Of a stretch of 64,000 nt of DNA, positions 15,720 through 25,101 are shown in pieces; position 1 is the stretch's first letter; every line of letters starts with the position of its first letter. The notes under the pieces were generated by a model. It searched no databases. It was not told where the DNA came from and saw only the letters and a program-made list of their open reading frames with translations. The DNA is taken from NCBI RefSeq assembly GCF_003362755.1, contig NZ_QKRA01000002.1:248001-312000 (forward strand), given 5' to 3'. This stretch comes from Marinomonas piezotolerans. Its GTDB lineage: Bacteria > Pseudomonadota > Gammaproteobacteria > Pseudomonadales > Marinomonadaceae. The position numbers and the translations under genes were made by a program.

Positions 15720-16488
15720 TTTAATACACCACTGTAAGAGGGTTTCAGAAAAGTGCCGTACAGGCTCTGTGACAGATAGAATAAAGGGTTCATACCCATC
15801 TATACACAAAAAATTAACGAGCCTTTGTACAAAACTGAGCTCTATTCCTGGGTCTCAATTCAGTTTAGCATTACCAAGTTGACAACTTCTTACCTGAGTC
15901 GATCTGTTTTCAAAAATAAATCATCGAATAATAGCCGAAATCATTTTTAAGCAAGAAGATAAAAAGTACTTCACTATTATGGATCGATTTTATTGTGTCG
16001 TTCAGCGTCCTTTATAAAATTCAATAAATTCGGTTTTATCTACTATTTTAACTCATCTTGGTTTACTTCAAAAATTAATACATCTTCATCGATAATATAT
16101 CAAACGATTTTTTTGGTGTAATAACGATGAGTTTTTGTAATGGTTAGTTTGATCAAGGTTTTAAATATACAAGCTATTGATTTTAAATAATATTTTAATT
16201 ATTTCTTGGCAGTGCCCTGCTCACTATTTGTGTTTCAACCTCTTTTTTGAAGTGCTTTTCTATAAAAAATCGTTGACCGTTCTTGGTTTGATTTGAATCT
16301 TTTGCTGTTGTCTATATTCGGTTACAGAGATTAATTATGAGTTTTTGTCATGAACTTTGTCGATAATAAATCGTTATAAAAGTTTATTTTTAGGTTGTAC
16401 CATTCTCTGAATATCTTGATGCAGATCATTATAAATAAGGTTGATTAATGGTTGTGCTTTTAATGACTGTTAGTAGGAGAAAATGTCA
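15720..16488. other. Long AT-rich divergent intergenic region
   Basis: Almost 770 bases separate the LysR start from the Rieske start. From about 15900 the stretch is strongly AT-rich, with many A and T runs and no credible reading frame, RNA gene or repeat. It must hold the promoters of both genes and could bind nucleoid proteins such as H-NS. No operator dyad stood out. Confidence 0.6.
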
Positions 16489-17676
16489 ATGACAACAAAA
16501 ATAGACACCCATCGTATTCCTCTTGTTGCACTAGATGCTGTCCGTCAGCCCATTGCGAACGCTAAAGGCATGCCGAATGCCGTTTATGAAGATCCTGAAT
16601 TATTTGAATTTGAGCGTGATCACGTCATTGGTAAGTCTTGGGCAGGCTTGGCGTTTGACGGTGAATTACCCAAAAATGGTTTTGCAAAGCCTGTGGACTT
16701 TATGGGGCTGCCGTTGGCGATCATGCGTAATCGAGAGGGCGAAGTAAAAGTCTTCCATAATATTTGCAGCCATCGCGGCATGATATTGATCAGTGAAGAG
16801 GTTGAAGTAGAGGGAATGGTTCGCTGCCCATACCACTCGTGGACTTATGATCTCAACGGTAACCTAAAAGGTACGCCCCACATCGGCGGAATAGGCAAAC
16901 ATAAAACGGAAGGTTTCGCGTGCGAAGATCATGGGCTTAAGGAGATTCGTTCCGTCATTTGGATGGGGATTATTTTTATTAACCTGTCCGGTGATGCCGT
17001 CGATTTTGATCATTTCATTCAGCCACTGCTTGAGCGCTGGGAAGAGTTTACAGGTAAGGACGGTCTGGAGAAAGTTCGCCTTGCTCACAGTGGCAGCAGT
17101 GTGGAGCTGGACCTTAAGACGAACTGGAAGCTACCTGTGGAAAACTTTTGTGAGGCCTACCATTTACCGTGGGTTCACCCAGGCTTGAACAGTTATTCGC
17201 CGCTGGATCAGCACTATAACATTACCATTAATGAGTACATGTCAGGTCAGGGGAGTTACACCTATAACCTTGCTGATGTGGCCGGTATCAGCCTGCCGCA
17301 GTTTGCGGATTGGCCAGAAGATAAGATTCGCCAAGCAGAGTATGTTGCGATTTATCCTAACGTCATGGTGGGCGTTCAAGCCGATCACTTCTTTGCTTTT
17401 ATTCTAATGCCGCAGGCCAGTGACAGAACCCTCGAGAAAATTCAGCTTACCTATGTCGGCGAAGAAGCCATTGGCGATAAGTACGAAGCCTGTCGTTCAG
17501 CGGTGGCGGATAGTTGGAAAGTCGTGTTTGGTGAAGATATTTTTGCGGTCGAAGGCATGCAGAAAGGCAGAAAATCACCAGCATTCGAAGGCGGCGTGTT
17601 TTCCCCAGTACACGATGAGCCATCCCATAACTTCCATCAATGGGTTGCGAACCAGTACGCCAAAGCCTTGGGTTAA
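16489..17676 (+). CDS. Rieske non-haem iron oxygenase, quaternary-amine type
   Basis: The 395-residue protein has the Rieske motif CSHRG (C93, H95) with CPYHSWTY (C113, H116), and a mononuclear iron site with H225 and H230 in FCEAYHLPWVHP. The bridging residue at 222 is glutamate, as in carnitine and stachydrine oxygenases, not the aspartate of most aromatic-ring enzymes. This and the following BCCT carrier suggest oxidative demethylation or cleavage of a betaine-type compound. The start at ATG 16489 has AGGAG at nine-base spacing, better than the ATG six bases earlier. The electron donor is probably the rubredoxin-reductase fusion at 19234, since no CntB- or GbcB-like reductase is present. 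Confidence 0.82.
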   Translation: MTTKIDTHRIPLVALDAVRQPIANAKGMPNAVYEDPELFEFERDHVIGKSWAGLAFDGELPKNGFAKPVDFMGLPLAIMRNREGEVKVFHNICSHRGMILISEEVEVEGMVRCPYHSWTYDLNGNLKGTPHIGGIGKHKTEGFACEDHGLKEIRSVIWMGIIFINLSGDAVDFDHFIQPLLERWEEFTGKDGLEKVRLAHSGSSVELDLKTNWKLPVENFCEAYHLPWVHPGLNSYSPLDQHYNITINEYMSGQGSYTYNLADVAGISLPQFADWPEDKIRQAEYVAIYPNVMVGVQADHFFAFILMPQASDRTLEKIQLTYVGEEAIGDKYEACRSAVADSWKVVFGEDIFAVEGMQKGRKSPAFEGGVFSPVHDEPSHNFHQWVANQYAKALG

Positions 17677-17741
17677 TTGACTCAAGCACTTTGGCGTTAC
17701 CTTAGCCCTTTTTGGCTCAATTAAAATTATGGTGTGGAAAT

Positions 17742-19184
17742 ATGACGAATTCAACAAATCACTGGCTGAACTTTATTGACGGTCAATGGTGTGACGCGCA
17801 GCGTACCACTGATGTATATGACCCCGCGACGGGTGAAGTGTTCGCGACCATTGCATCCGCTAATGTAGACGATGTGAACACCGCAGTTACTGCGGCAAGA
17901 GCCTGTGTTAACTCTGGCGTAATGAGCGATTGTCGCCCCGCGAAGCGCGCGCAATTGTTGCAACGTATTTCACTTGAGATTCATAAGATCGTCGATGAGG
18001 CGGCTCCGCTGCTAAGCCGAGAAAATGGCAAGACGATCAATGAAGCGAAAGACGAATTTTTGATGGCGGCTCGATACTTCGAATACTACGCGGGCATCAC
18101 CGACAAGATTGAAGGCCGATCGATTCCACTAGGTAAGGATTACGTGGATTTTACCTATTACGAACCAGTCGGCATTTCCGCTCAGATCGTGCCTTGGAAT
18201 TTCCCCGTTGACATCTGTGCTCGCGCCCTTGCTCCAGCACTGGCGGCGGGCAATGCGGTGATTGTTAAATCGCCGGAAATTACGCCACTGGCGATGACTT
18301 GGCTGGCGACCGCTTGTCAGCGTGCGGGATTACCTAATGGTGCCTTAAGCATGTTGAACGGCCCCGGCAGAGAGATCGGCGCGGCATTAGCGTCCCATTC
18401 GGACATCGATCAGATTGTCTTTACGGGCTCTGTTGCGACAGGTCGGTCGATTTTGCACGCAGCGGCTGAGCGCGCGATTCCCAGTGTTATGGAGTTAGGT
18501 GGTAAATCCGCAGCCGTGGTCTTTTCTGATGCCGATATGGATCAGCTATTAAGCAGTGTTAGATACGGAATCTTCTTTAATGCTGGCCAAGTTTGCTCGG
18601 CCATGTCTCGTCTGTTGGTGCAACGAGACATCTACGATGACGTCGTCGAGCGTGTCTCGGCCTTAGCACAAGGTCTTCGAGTCGGTGCAGGAAAGGACGA
18701 TGCGGACTTAACGCCCGTGGTGTCGCAGAAGCAACAACAGCAGGTTTTGCAAATGTGTGACCAAGCGGTTGCTCAAGGGGCGCGTCTGGTGACGGGAGGC
18801 AAAGCACCCGAGAACCAAGACGGCTATTTTGTCGAAGCGACCGTGTTTGCGGATGTCACGCCAGAGATGAGCTTATTTACGGATGAGGTGTTTGGTCCGG
18901 TACTGGCCATTACGCCGTTCGACAGTGAAGAAGAAGCTTGGACGTTAGCCAATGCTACCGATTTTGGCTTGGTGTCGGGTGTATTTACCCGCGATCTTGC
19001 ACGAGCTATGCGAGCTTCTAAGGCGTTGAATGCGGGTCAGGTATTCGTCAATGAATGGTTTGCTGGTGGGGTCGAAACGCCATTTGGCGGTAATAAGCTG
19101 TCTGGGTTTGGCCGAGAAAGAGGTCAGGAAGCACTGTACAGCTATGTAAACACCAAGAATGTCGCGATTCGTGTCTCGCAATAA
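17742..19184 (+). CDS. NAD(P)-dependent aldehyde dehydrogenase
   Basis: The start is ATG 17742 (MTNSTNHWLNFIDGQW), giving 480 residues. The protein has all the family signatures: NFPVDICARALAPALAAGNAVIVKSPE for the cofactor fold, GSVATGRSI, catalytic glutamate in VMELGGKSA and catalytic cysteine in FFNAGQVCSAM. It resembles the betaine-, aminobutyr- and succinate-semialdehyde dehydrogenase branch. It lies 65 bases after the oxygenase and would oxidise an aldehyde released from the substrate after Rieske cleavage. Confidence 0.88.
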   Translation: MTNSTNHWLNFIDGQWCDAQRTTDVYDPATGEVFATIASANVDDVNTAVTAARACVNSGVMSDCRPAKRAQLLQRISLEIHKIVDEAAPLLSRENGKTINEAKDEFLMAARYFEYYAGITDKIEGRSIPLGKDYVDFTYYEPVGISAQIVPWNFPVDICARALAPALAAGNAVIVKSPEITPLAMTWLATACQRAGLPNGALSMLNGPGREIGAALASHSDIDQIVFTGSVATGRSILHAAAERAIPSVMELGGKSAAVVFSDADMDQLLSSVRYGIFFNAGQVCSAMSRLLVQRDIYDDVVERVSALAQGLRVGAGKDDADLTPVVSQKQQQQVLQMCDQAVAQGARLVTGGKAPENQDGYFVEATVFADVTPEMSLFTDEVFGPVLAITPFDSEEEAWTLANATDFGLVSGVFTRDLARAMRASKALNAGQVFVNEWFAGGVETPFGGNKLSGFGRERGQEALYSYVNTKNVAIRVSQ

Positions 19185-19233
19185 CGATAAGAAAAGCAAT
19201 GTGATCAGGCCTGCTGATTGAGAGAGGTATTCC

Positions 19234-20613
19234 ATGAAAAAGTGGCTCTGCATTATATGTGGACTTATTTATGACGAAGCGAAAGGCTGGCCTGCCGATG
19301 GCATTCCGCCGGGGACTCGTTGGGAAGATGTGCCAGATGATTGGCTCTGTCCTGATTGCGGTGTGAGCAAAGCTGAATTTGAAATGATCGAGATGCCAGT
19401 CGCAGCGGCACCGACCAGTGCGGCTCAAGCGCAAGCTGAGCCGAAAGAAGAAGCGCCTATCGTCATTATTGGTAGTGGTTATGCGGGCTATAGCCTTGCT
19501 GAAGCATTACGCCAGCGCTCTGCCGATAAGAAAATTGTTTTGTTCACCGCGGACGATGGCGCGCATTATTCGAAGCCTGCGCTTTCTAACGCCTTGGCGA
19601 AAGATAAAGACGCTGATGGACTGATTACGGAAACGGTTCTGGAAATCGAGCAGCGACTGAATATCCGCATTCATGCCAGATGTCGCGTCAACAATATCGA
19701 TGCCGAACAGCATTTATTGAGCACTGATTTAGGCCCTCAAGCTTACAGTAAGCTCATTCTCGCTTTAGGTGCCGAGCCTATTCGTCTGCCATTCAAGGGT
19801 GACGGCAGTGCCGATGTGTTAAGTGTGAATGACCTAAGTGATTATCGTGAGTTCCGCCGACGTTTACAGGCGAATCATCAGCAAGACAAACGCCATATTA
19901 CGATTATAGGTAATGGCTTGATCGGTTGTGAATTTGCGAACGACCTTGCCCATAAGGGTTATCAAGTGTCGGTGGTTGGGTTAAGTGGCTGGGCAATGGA
20001 TCGTTTGCTGCCGCAGGAAATTGGTGAGCGACTACAGGCCAATCTTTCCGATCAAGGTGTCTCTTGGTATTTGAACAATACCGTCGAGACGATTGAAACG
20101 CTTGATGGCGGTTATCGCCTAACGCTGGCCGACGGTCAGACCTTGCAAACGGATTTAATTCTGTCAGCAGTCGGTCTCAAACCTCGCACTGAACTCGCCG
20201 CACAAGCGGGTGTTCACTGTAACCGAGGCATTGTTGTGAATGGTGGTCTGCGAACCAATGTTCAGGATGTGTATGGCATTGGTGATTGCGTAGAGATTCA
20301 AGGGCAACTACTGCCCTATATCGCACCGATCAACTTCGGGATTCGAGCGTTGGCTGATTGCCTAATTGGTAAGCTGACTATGGCCCAGTATCCGTTGATG
20401 CCCGTCATGGTGAAAACCCCAGCGCTACCTTTGACGGTTTTGTCGCCCAAACCAGATCAGGAAGGTCAATGGCAAGTGGAGGCGACGGAAGCAGGAATGC
20501 GAGGGTTGTTTGTGGCTAACGATGGCCGTGTACTAGGGTTTGCTCTGGCGGGTGAGATGACCTCCGAACGTCAGCAGTGGACCGATAACGTTGCCGAAGG
20601 CACTACGCTTTAG
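19234..20613 (+). CDS. Rubredoxin fused to NAD(P)H rubredoxin reductase
   Basis: The 459-residue protein joins two domains that are usually separate. Residues 1-53 are rubredoxin with [14 protein letters not shown] and [10 protein letters not shown], the four iron-binding cysteines. A proline- and alanine-rich linker (55-73) leads to an FAD/NAD(P)H reductase with [17 protein letters not shown], a second nucleotide site [16 protein letters not shown] and the FAD motif [10 protein letters not shown]. The usual role is to pass electrons from NADH through rubredoxin to a terminal oxygenase; here the partner is probably the Rieske enzyme at 16489. The gene is 49 bases after the aldehyde dehydrogenase. 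Confidence 0.87.
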   Translation: MKKWLCIICGLIYDEAKGWPADGIPPGTRWEDVPDDWLCPDCGVSKAEFEMIEMPVAAAPTSAAQAQAEPKEEAPIVIIGSGYAGYSLAEALRQRSADKKIVLFTADDGAHYSKPALSNALAKDKDADGLITETVLEIEQRLNIRIHARCRVNNIDAEQHLLSTDLGPQAYSKLILALGAEPIRLPFKGDGSADVLSVNDLSDYREFRRRLQANHQQDKRHITIIGNGLIGCEFANDLAHKGYQVSVVGLSGWAMDRLLPQEIGERLQANLSDQGVSWYLNNTVETIETLDGGYRLTLADGQTLQTDLILSAVGLKPRTELAAQAGVHCNRGIVVNGGLRTNVQDVYGIGDCVEIQGQLLPYIAPINFGIRALADCLIGKLTMAQYPLMPVMVKTPALPLTVLSPKPDQEGQWQVEATEAGMRGLFVANDGRVLGFALAGEMTSERQQWTDNVAEGTTL

Positions 20614-20718
20614 ATGACCTGATCGGTCTGTGCGGAGGGTTGGGTCGCAAAGGATAGCGCCCCGATCTAGCTCTCAACAGACAATAACAGAAACACAATA
20701 GGTGTTCGGACGCTAACT

Positions 20719-22050
20719 ATGAACAATATAAAACTTCCTGCTGACGATAACAGCTGTGGCTGGTTCGAAATCTTATCGCCAGAATATCAGCAGCATATGT
20801 CTGAGCCCAATCCTATATCGGGTGTTGAAAAGACCGATTGGTTAGTGATTGGGGGTGGCTTTGTGGGGATGTCAGCGACTCACCGACTCGCTGAATTGAA
20901 TCCCGAACAGCGAATCGTACTGGTCGATGCTCAGAAAATAGGTCACGGTACGTCAGGGCGTAATTCCGGCTTCGTCATCGATTTACCGCATAAATCGGAT
21001 TTGGTAGGGGATGACATTGAACGTAAACGGAAAGTGATCGAGCTGAATCGCGCTGCCATTCAGTATTTGGAAGATAAGATTATGCGCCATGGCATCGAAT
21101 GCCAATGGTCCCATGCTGGCAAATTACAGGGCGCCGTCAGTGAGCGAGGGGTCAAGTTTTTGGAACACTTTCAGAGGCTTCTGAAAGAGCTGGGTGAACC
21201 GCATGAAATGCTGGATCAAGCTAGCCTAAGGAAAGTCGTGGGCACCCAGTATTATCAACAGGCTTTATACACGCCGGGTTGCCCTTTAATGCAGCCAGCC
21301 GCATTAATTCGCGGACTACTTGCTCATGTACCGGAAAACGTATCGGTTTGGGAGGAGACCCCCATCCTTAACCTAGAGCGTCGTAATGGCACATGGGTCG
21401 CACAAACCGCCAATGGTCAGGTGCACGCAAAAAATGTCATTCTGGGTACCAATATTTATACCGAACAATTTGGGCATATGAAGTCGAGAATGCTACCAAT
21501 CATGACGTTTGCGAGCATGACTCGCCCTTTAACGGATGAAGAATTCTCAGCGTATGGCGGTACGGCAGACTGGGGTCTGACCCCCGCGGACCATGCTGGC
21601 ACCACACTGCGTATGACGCAGGACCGACGCTTGGTGGTTCGTAACCAATACCGTTTTGTTCCCAACTACAACAGTGATCTGGCTACGCGTGAGAAGATTC
21701 ATGTTATGCATCGCGAATCACTGGAAGCACGTTATCCAATGCTTAAAGCGGTGACCTTTGAGCACACTTGGGGTGGCGTACTCTCTTTATCGAGTAACTC
21801 GCAAGCGTTCTTTGGGGAGCTTGAACCGGGCTTGTTTTCGTCTTGTTGTCATAACGGGGTGGGCGTTGCCCGCGGCACTATTTCTGGAAAATTGCTTGCC
21901 GAGATGGCGTCGGGAGGCGATTCAAAACTTCAGCAAAATATGCAAGCGGTGTCAGGCATGCCGGCACGCTTGCCACCAGAACCTTTCTTAGGGATAGGCG
22001 TGCGGGCTCGCATGGCGTTCGCAAAGTGGCAGAGTCGCAGCGAGGTTTGA
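20719..22050 (+). CDS. DAO-type FAD-dependent oxidoreductase
   Basis: The 443-residue protein shows a Rossmann GGGFVGMSATHRLAEL motif (about 48-63), the GTSGRNSGFVIDLPH segment common to PuuB/OrdL-like amine oxidases, and a C-terminal CCHNGVGVARGTISGKL. Such enzymes oxidise secondary or primary amines, N-methylated amino acids or gamma-glutamyl amines. In this cluster it may process a demethylated amine left after the Rieske step. It precedes a cupin gene by 44 bases. Confidence 0.8.
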   Translation: MNNIKLPADDNSCGWFEILSPEYQQHMSEPNPISGVEKTDWLVIGGGFVGMSATHRLAELNPEQRIVLVDAQKIGHGTSGRNSGFVIDLPHKSDLVGDDIERKRKVIELNRAAIQYLEDKIMRHGIECQWSHAGKLQGAVSERGVKFLEHFQRLLKELGEPHEMLDQASLRKVVGTQYYQQALYTPGCPLMQPAALIRGLLAHVPENVSVWEETPILNLERRNGTWVAQTANGQVHAKNVILGTNIYTEQFGHMKSRMLPIMTFASMTRPLTDEEFSAYGGTADWGLTPADHAGTTLRMTQDRRLVVRNQYRFVPNYNSDLATREKIHVMHRESLEARYPMLKAVTFEHTWGGVLSLSSNSQAFFGELEPGLFSSCCHNGVGVARGTISGKLLAEMASGGDSKLQQNMQAVSGMPARLPPEPFLGIGVRARMAFAKWQSRSEV

Positions 22051-22094
22051 TGGCAACGATGTGGCTGTAAACATAGTTTGATAAAGAGGTCGTT

Positions 22095-22445
22095 ATGAGT
22101 AAAGCACAATTAATTAAAGGCAGTGATATTACCTTCGCTCACCGTGGTGGGCCGCCGGGTCACGCAGAAGTAGGGCGTGCGGTAACCACTGAGACCAGTT
22201 CCACTATGGGGGCAGGGATTGCTCGTTTTGATAACTGTTCAGTCGCTTGGACGGTATTGTATGACGAAGTCCTTTATGTGATTGATGGTACGTTCCGTTT
22301 GGTGACCAATGACGGCGTCCTAGAAGGGCAAAGTGGTGATGTGATTTGGATACCAGAAGGCACGGAGCTGAAGTATGAAGGAGAGCAGGCGACGGTCTTT
22401 TATGCCTTATACCCCGGCAATTGGCGAGAGTTACTGAAAGACTGA
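22095..22445 (+). CDS. Small cupin protein, EutQ-like
   Basis: The 116-residue protein is a single cupin barrel with DEVLYVIDGTFRLVTNDGVLEGQSGDVIWIPEGTEL, related to the EutQ-type cupins of amine catabolism. It lacks the full histidine set of metal-binding cupins (no HxH before the glutamate), so it may be a non-catalytic or acetate-kinase-like EutQ relative. It sits inside the catabolic run between the oxidoreductase and the BCCT carrier. Confidence 0.68.
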   Translation: MSKAQLIKGSDITFAHRGGPPGHAEVGRAVTTETSSTMGAGIARFDNCSVAWTVLYDEVLYVIDGTFRLVTNDGVLEGQSGDVIWIPEGTELKYEGEQATVFYALYPGNWRELLKD

Positions 22446-22585
22446 CGAGATTGCCAGTGATACGGCTCTGTTGAATCGGCTTTTAGCACGGTAATAGAAA
22501 AGAAAACATAGTTTAAACTCGGAGACGCTGCTTCCCAGTATTTCCAACAACGTTAAAACAATAATAATTACGAGAGGAAAACTCT

Positions 22586-24214
22586 ATGAATATTGAACCA
22601 CCATTAACAAACCTCGATATAGAAACAGCGGAGTCTGGCTTCTATAAGGGTTTCAACCATATCGTTACGATCATATCCAAGCTTGTCATTGCGCTTCTTG
22701 TGGTTTGGGCGGCAGTCTTTCCAAGTGATGCGGGCGAACTGCTCAGTCAGCTTCAAGGTTGGTCATTCGAGAACTTCGGGGCTTGGTATATCTATGTCAT
22801 GGCCTTCTTTGTGCTGGTCTGTATCGTCTTAGCGGCCGTACCCAGTATTGGCCGAGTTAAACTGGGCGTAGAGGGAGATAAACCTGAGTTTTCTCGTTTC
22901 TCTTGGTTCTCTATGATGTTTGGAGCTGGTATTGGTATCGGCATGTTGACCTTCTCTACCGCAGAGCCGCTTTATCATTTTGCCAGTAATCCGGATACCA
23001 TTATCGGTGCCGTGCCGGCTCAATCAGAAGAAACGCTTCGTTCCGTCTACAAGTGGTCTTTCTTGCATTGGGGGCTGAGTGCTTGGGGTTGTTATGCCTT
23101 GGTGGGCCTTGGTCTTGCCTTTTTCAGTTATACCCGCGGCTTGCCGTTGACAATACGTTCTGGACTGACGCCGTTATTCGGCAGAAAGCTGGAAGGTAAT
23201 TTGGGCCATATCATTGATATCAGTGCCGTAGTTGCAACGATTTTAGGTGTTGCAGTGACCATCGGTTTTGGCGTTAGTCAGTTTGCTTCAGGCATTTATA
23301 CCTTGTTTGGCGCTGATTGGATGATCCTTGAGGATGGCTCTCCTTCCCTGGCCGCGATGCTGGTCGCTTTGGGTTTTGTCATGGTAGCGTCTATCCTTTC
23401 GGCGATGTCGGGTGTGGGTAAAGGGATCAAATGGTTATCTAACCTGAATATGGGCTTGTCCTTCGGCTTGCTGCTATTCTTCCTTATATTTGGTGCAACA
23501 GGAGTAGCCTTTAAGTCTCTGTTCCTTGGGATTTGGGATTACCTACTTAATTTCCCTGTACAGGCTATGACGTACTGGTCGAACTCGGATGAAGAGCCTG
23601 CAGCGACCTTGTATAAGTGGCAGTCATTGTGGTGGACCGTCTTTTATTGGTCGTGGTGGATTGCTTTTGCACCGTTCGTGGGTCTTTTCCTCGCTCGTAT
23701 CTCCAAAGGACGATCTATTCGTGAGTTCGTCTTCGGGGCGATGATTGTGCCTTCTTTGATGTGTTTTATTTGGTTCACCGTAGTGGGCGGCACAGCAATC
23801 GATCTTGAGCTTTCTGGCAGTGCTAATGGCGCCATTCTTGGAGCAGGTCAAGAGTCTCAGTTGTTTGCGACATTAGGCGTTATGCTGTCTTCGGGTTGGG
23901 CTAAGATCATGACGGCGATGGTTGTTATCCTACTGTTGACCTATCTCGTTACGTCCGCAGACTCCGCTGTGTTAATCATTAATACGATCAACTCGGGCGG
24001 CAATGAATCCAAAAAAACCAGTTCACATATTGTTATTTGGGGCGTCATTATCACCGTATTGATTGCTGTGCTTTTGGTCGCAGGTGGCTTGAATGCGATT
24101 AAGTCTGCCATGCTGGTGGGTGCATTACCGTTCTCGTTGGTCATGGCTTTGATCGGTGTGTCGTTGGTTACTGCCTTGATTCAGAATGTACGAAGAGAGA
24201 ACCGTGGGCAATAA
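22586..24214 (+). CDS. BCCT-family betaine/choline/carnitine-type transporter
   Basis: The 542-residue protein has about 12 membrane segments and the BCCT marks: the glycine-rich MMFGAGIGIGMLTFSTAEPLYHF in segment 3 and the tryptophan-rich WWTVFYWSWWIAFAPFVGLFLARISKGR in segment 8. BCCT carriers import trimethylammonium compounds and DMSP with sodium or protons. It closes the run of catabolic genes and is followed by a strong terminator and a convergent DddQ-like lyase, so the imported substrate may be a betaine, DMSP, or both. Confidence 0.9.
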   Translation: MNIEPPLTNLDIETAESGFYKGFNHIVTIISKLVIALLVVWAAVFPSDAGELLSQLQGWSFENFGAWYIYVMAFFVLVCIVLAAVPSIGRVKLGVEGDKPEFSRFSWFSMMFGAGIGIGMLTFSTAEPLYHFASNPDTIIGAVPAQSEETLRSVYKWSFLHWGLSAWGCYALVGLGLAFFSYTRGLPLTIRSGLTPLFGRKLEGNLGHIIDISAVVATILGVAVTIGFGVSQFASGIYTLFGADWMILEDGSPSLAAMLVALGFVMVASILSAMSGVGKGIKWLSNLNMGLSFGLLLFFLIFGATGVAFKSLFLGIWDYLLNFPVQAMTYWSNSDEEPAATLYKWQSLWWTVFYWSWWIAFAPFVGLFLARISKGRSIREFVFGAMIVPSLMCFIWFTVVGGTAIDLELSGSANGAILGAGQESQLFATLGVMLSSGWAKIMTAMVVILLLTYLVTSADSAVLIINTINSGGNESKKTSSHIVIWGVIITVLIAVLLVAGGLNAIKSAMLVGALPFSLVMALIGVSLVTALIQNVRRENRGQ

Positions 24215-24282
24215 CTGATTGAGACTTATTGAGTCAGTTAACATCAATAGCCCTGTCTTTATTACTAGATCAGACGGCTGAT

Positions 24283-24315
24283 AAAGTCCTCACCTTTAGG
24301 TGGGGACTTTTTTTT
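24283..24315 (+). terminator. Rho-independent terminator after the BCCT gene
   Basis: AAAGTCCTCACC and GGTGGGGACTTT arms with a five-base loop are followed by a run of eight T. Confidence 0.85.
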
Positions 24316-24354
24316 AATTGTCTGATGCCAAAAGCCTCTTCATTTTTGCGGGTG

Positions 24355-24933
24355 TTATGTGAGTTTAAGACACCATAAAGCAAATAATGGTCGATCGACC
24401 GACTTCATCGCATGGATAATATCGGCCGGATTATAAACATATCCACCGGGACCTGGAGAATGCCACGGGCGGTCGTTTTGTCGCCAGAAGCCCTCGCTCA
24501 GCACAATGTAGATTTCTTCAGGGAGGTGGTGGTGATCGGGGTAGGTTAACTCTGGTTGCATTAGGGTAATCCCTACCTGTATATCGTCACGCACAACCAA
24601 TCCCTTTGGGCCGATAATATCGGCGTTGGCATGACCTTGCATAAACTCAGGCAAAGGGGCCTGTCTTTTATACCAGATCAGGTAATCGGTAAGATCGAGG
24701 ATGGTATTGACCAGAGGTTGCAATGCCTCAGGCAGGTCATCGACCGTGTCGGCGACTTGCTGTAAGGCATCGCTCAAAGGGTTGCTCTGCTTTGCTCGTG
24801 GCGACGCCCGTAGCTCTGACCCAAGCCTTTGTGCGATCACGTTAGCCGTCGCGATTCCTTGGTCGGGTAATCCTGTTGCATTGTTGAGTAACTCTTGTAG
24901 CTGCAATCGGAAATCATGAAGCACATTATCCAT
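24355..24933 (-). CDS. dddQ: DddQ-like DMSP lyase (cupin)
   Basis: The 192-residue protein carries YPDHHHLPEEIY followed 32 residues later by histidine: Y131, H134, H136, E140, Y142 and H174. These match in identity and exact spacing the active-site set recalled for DddQ of Ruegeria (Tyr120, His123, His125, Glu129, Tyr131, His163). DddQ splits dimethylsulfoniopropionate to dimethyl sulfide and acrylate. The length equals that of the Ruegeria protein, and the N-terminal helical part is also typical. It converges on the BCCT carrier, which could import DMSP. No acrylate-use genes are beside it. Another member of the DMSP-lyase-like superfamily with a different substrate remains possible. Confidence 0.72.
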   Translation of the reverse strand: MDNVLHDFRLQLQELLNNATGLPDQGIATANVIAQRLGSELRASPRAKQSNPLSDALQQVADTVDDLPEALQPLVNTILDLTDYLIWYKRQAPLPEFMQGHANADIIGPKGLVVRDDIQVGITLMQPELTYPDHHHLPEEIYIVLSEGFWRQNDRPWHSPGPGGYVYNPADIIHAMKSVDRPLFALWCLKLT

Positions 24934-25043
24934 TCTATCACCTGCAAAATAAGCATCGATCTATCACTTCATGATGCCATAGATCGTCTTTTGCGACACT
25001 TGAATCAATGGCAGATAGCGTAAAAATCCCGCTCTTTTTCCAT

Positions 25044-25075
25044 AAAAAAACCAGAGCGAATTGCTCTGGTTTTTC
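25044..25075. terminator. Bidirectional terminator
   Basis: ACCAGAGC and GCTCTGGT arms flanked by A7 and T5 runs; serves the NhaC gene on the minus strand. Confidence 0.8.
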
Positions 25076-25101
25076 GTACGGTACTAGGCGGGAAACGTAG
25101 G

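Noticed and set aside
22946..23023. Minus-strand frames inside the BCCT gene
   Set aside because: Shadows of a well-supported gene.
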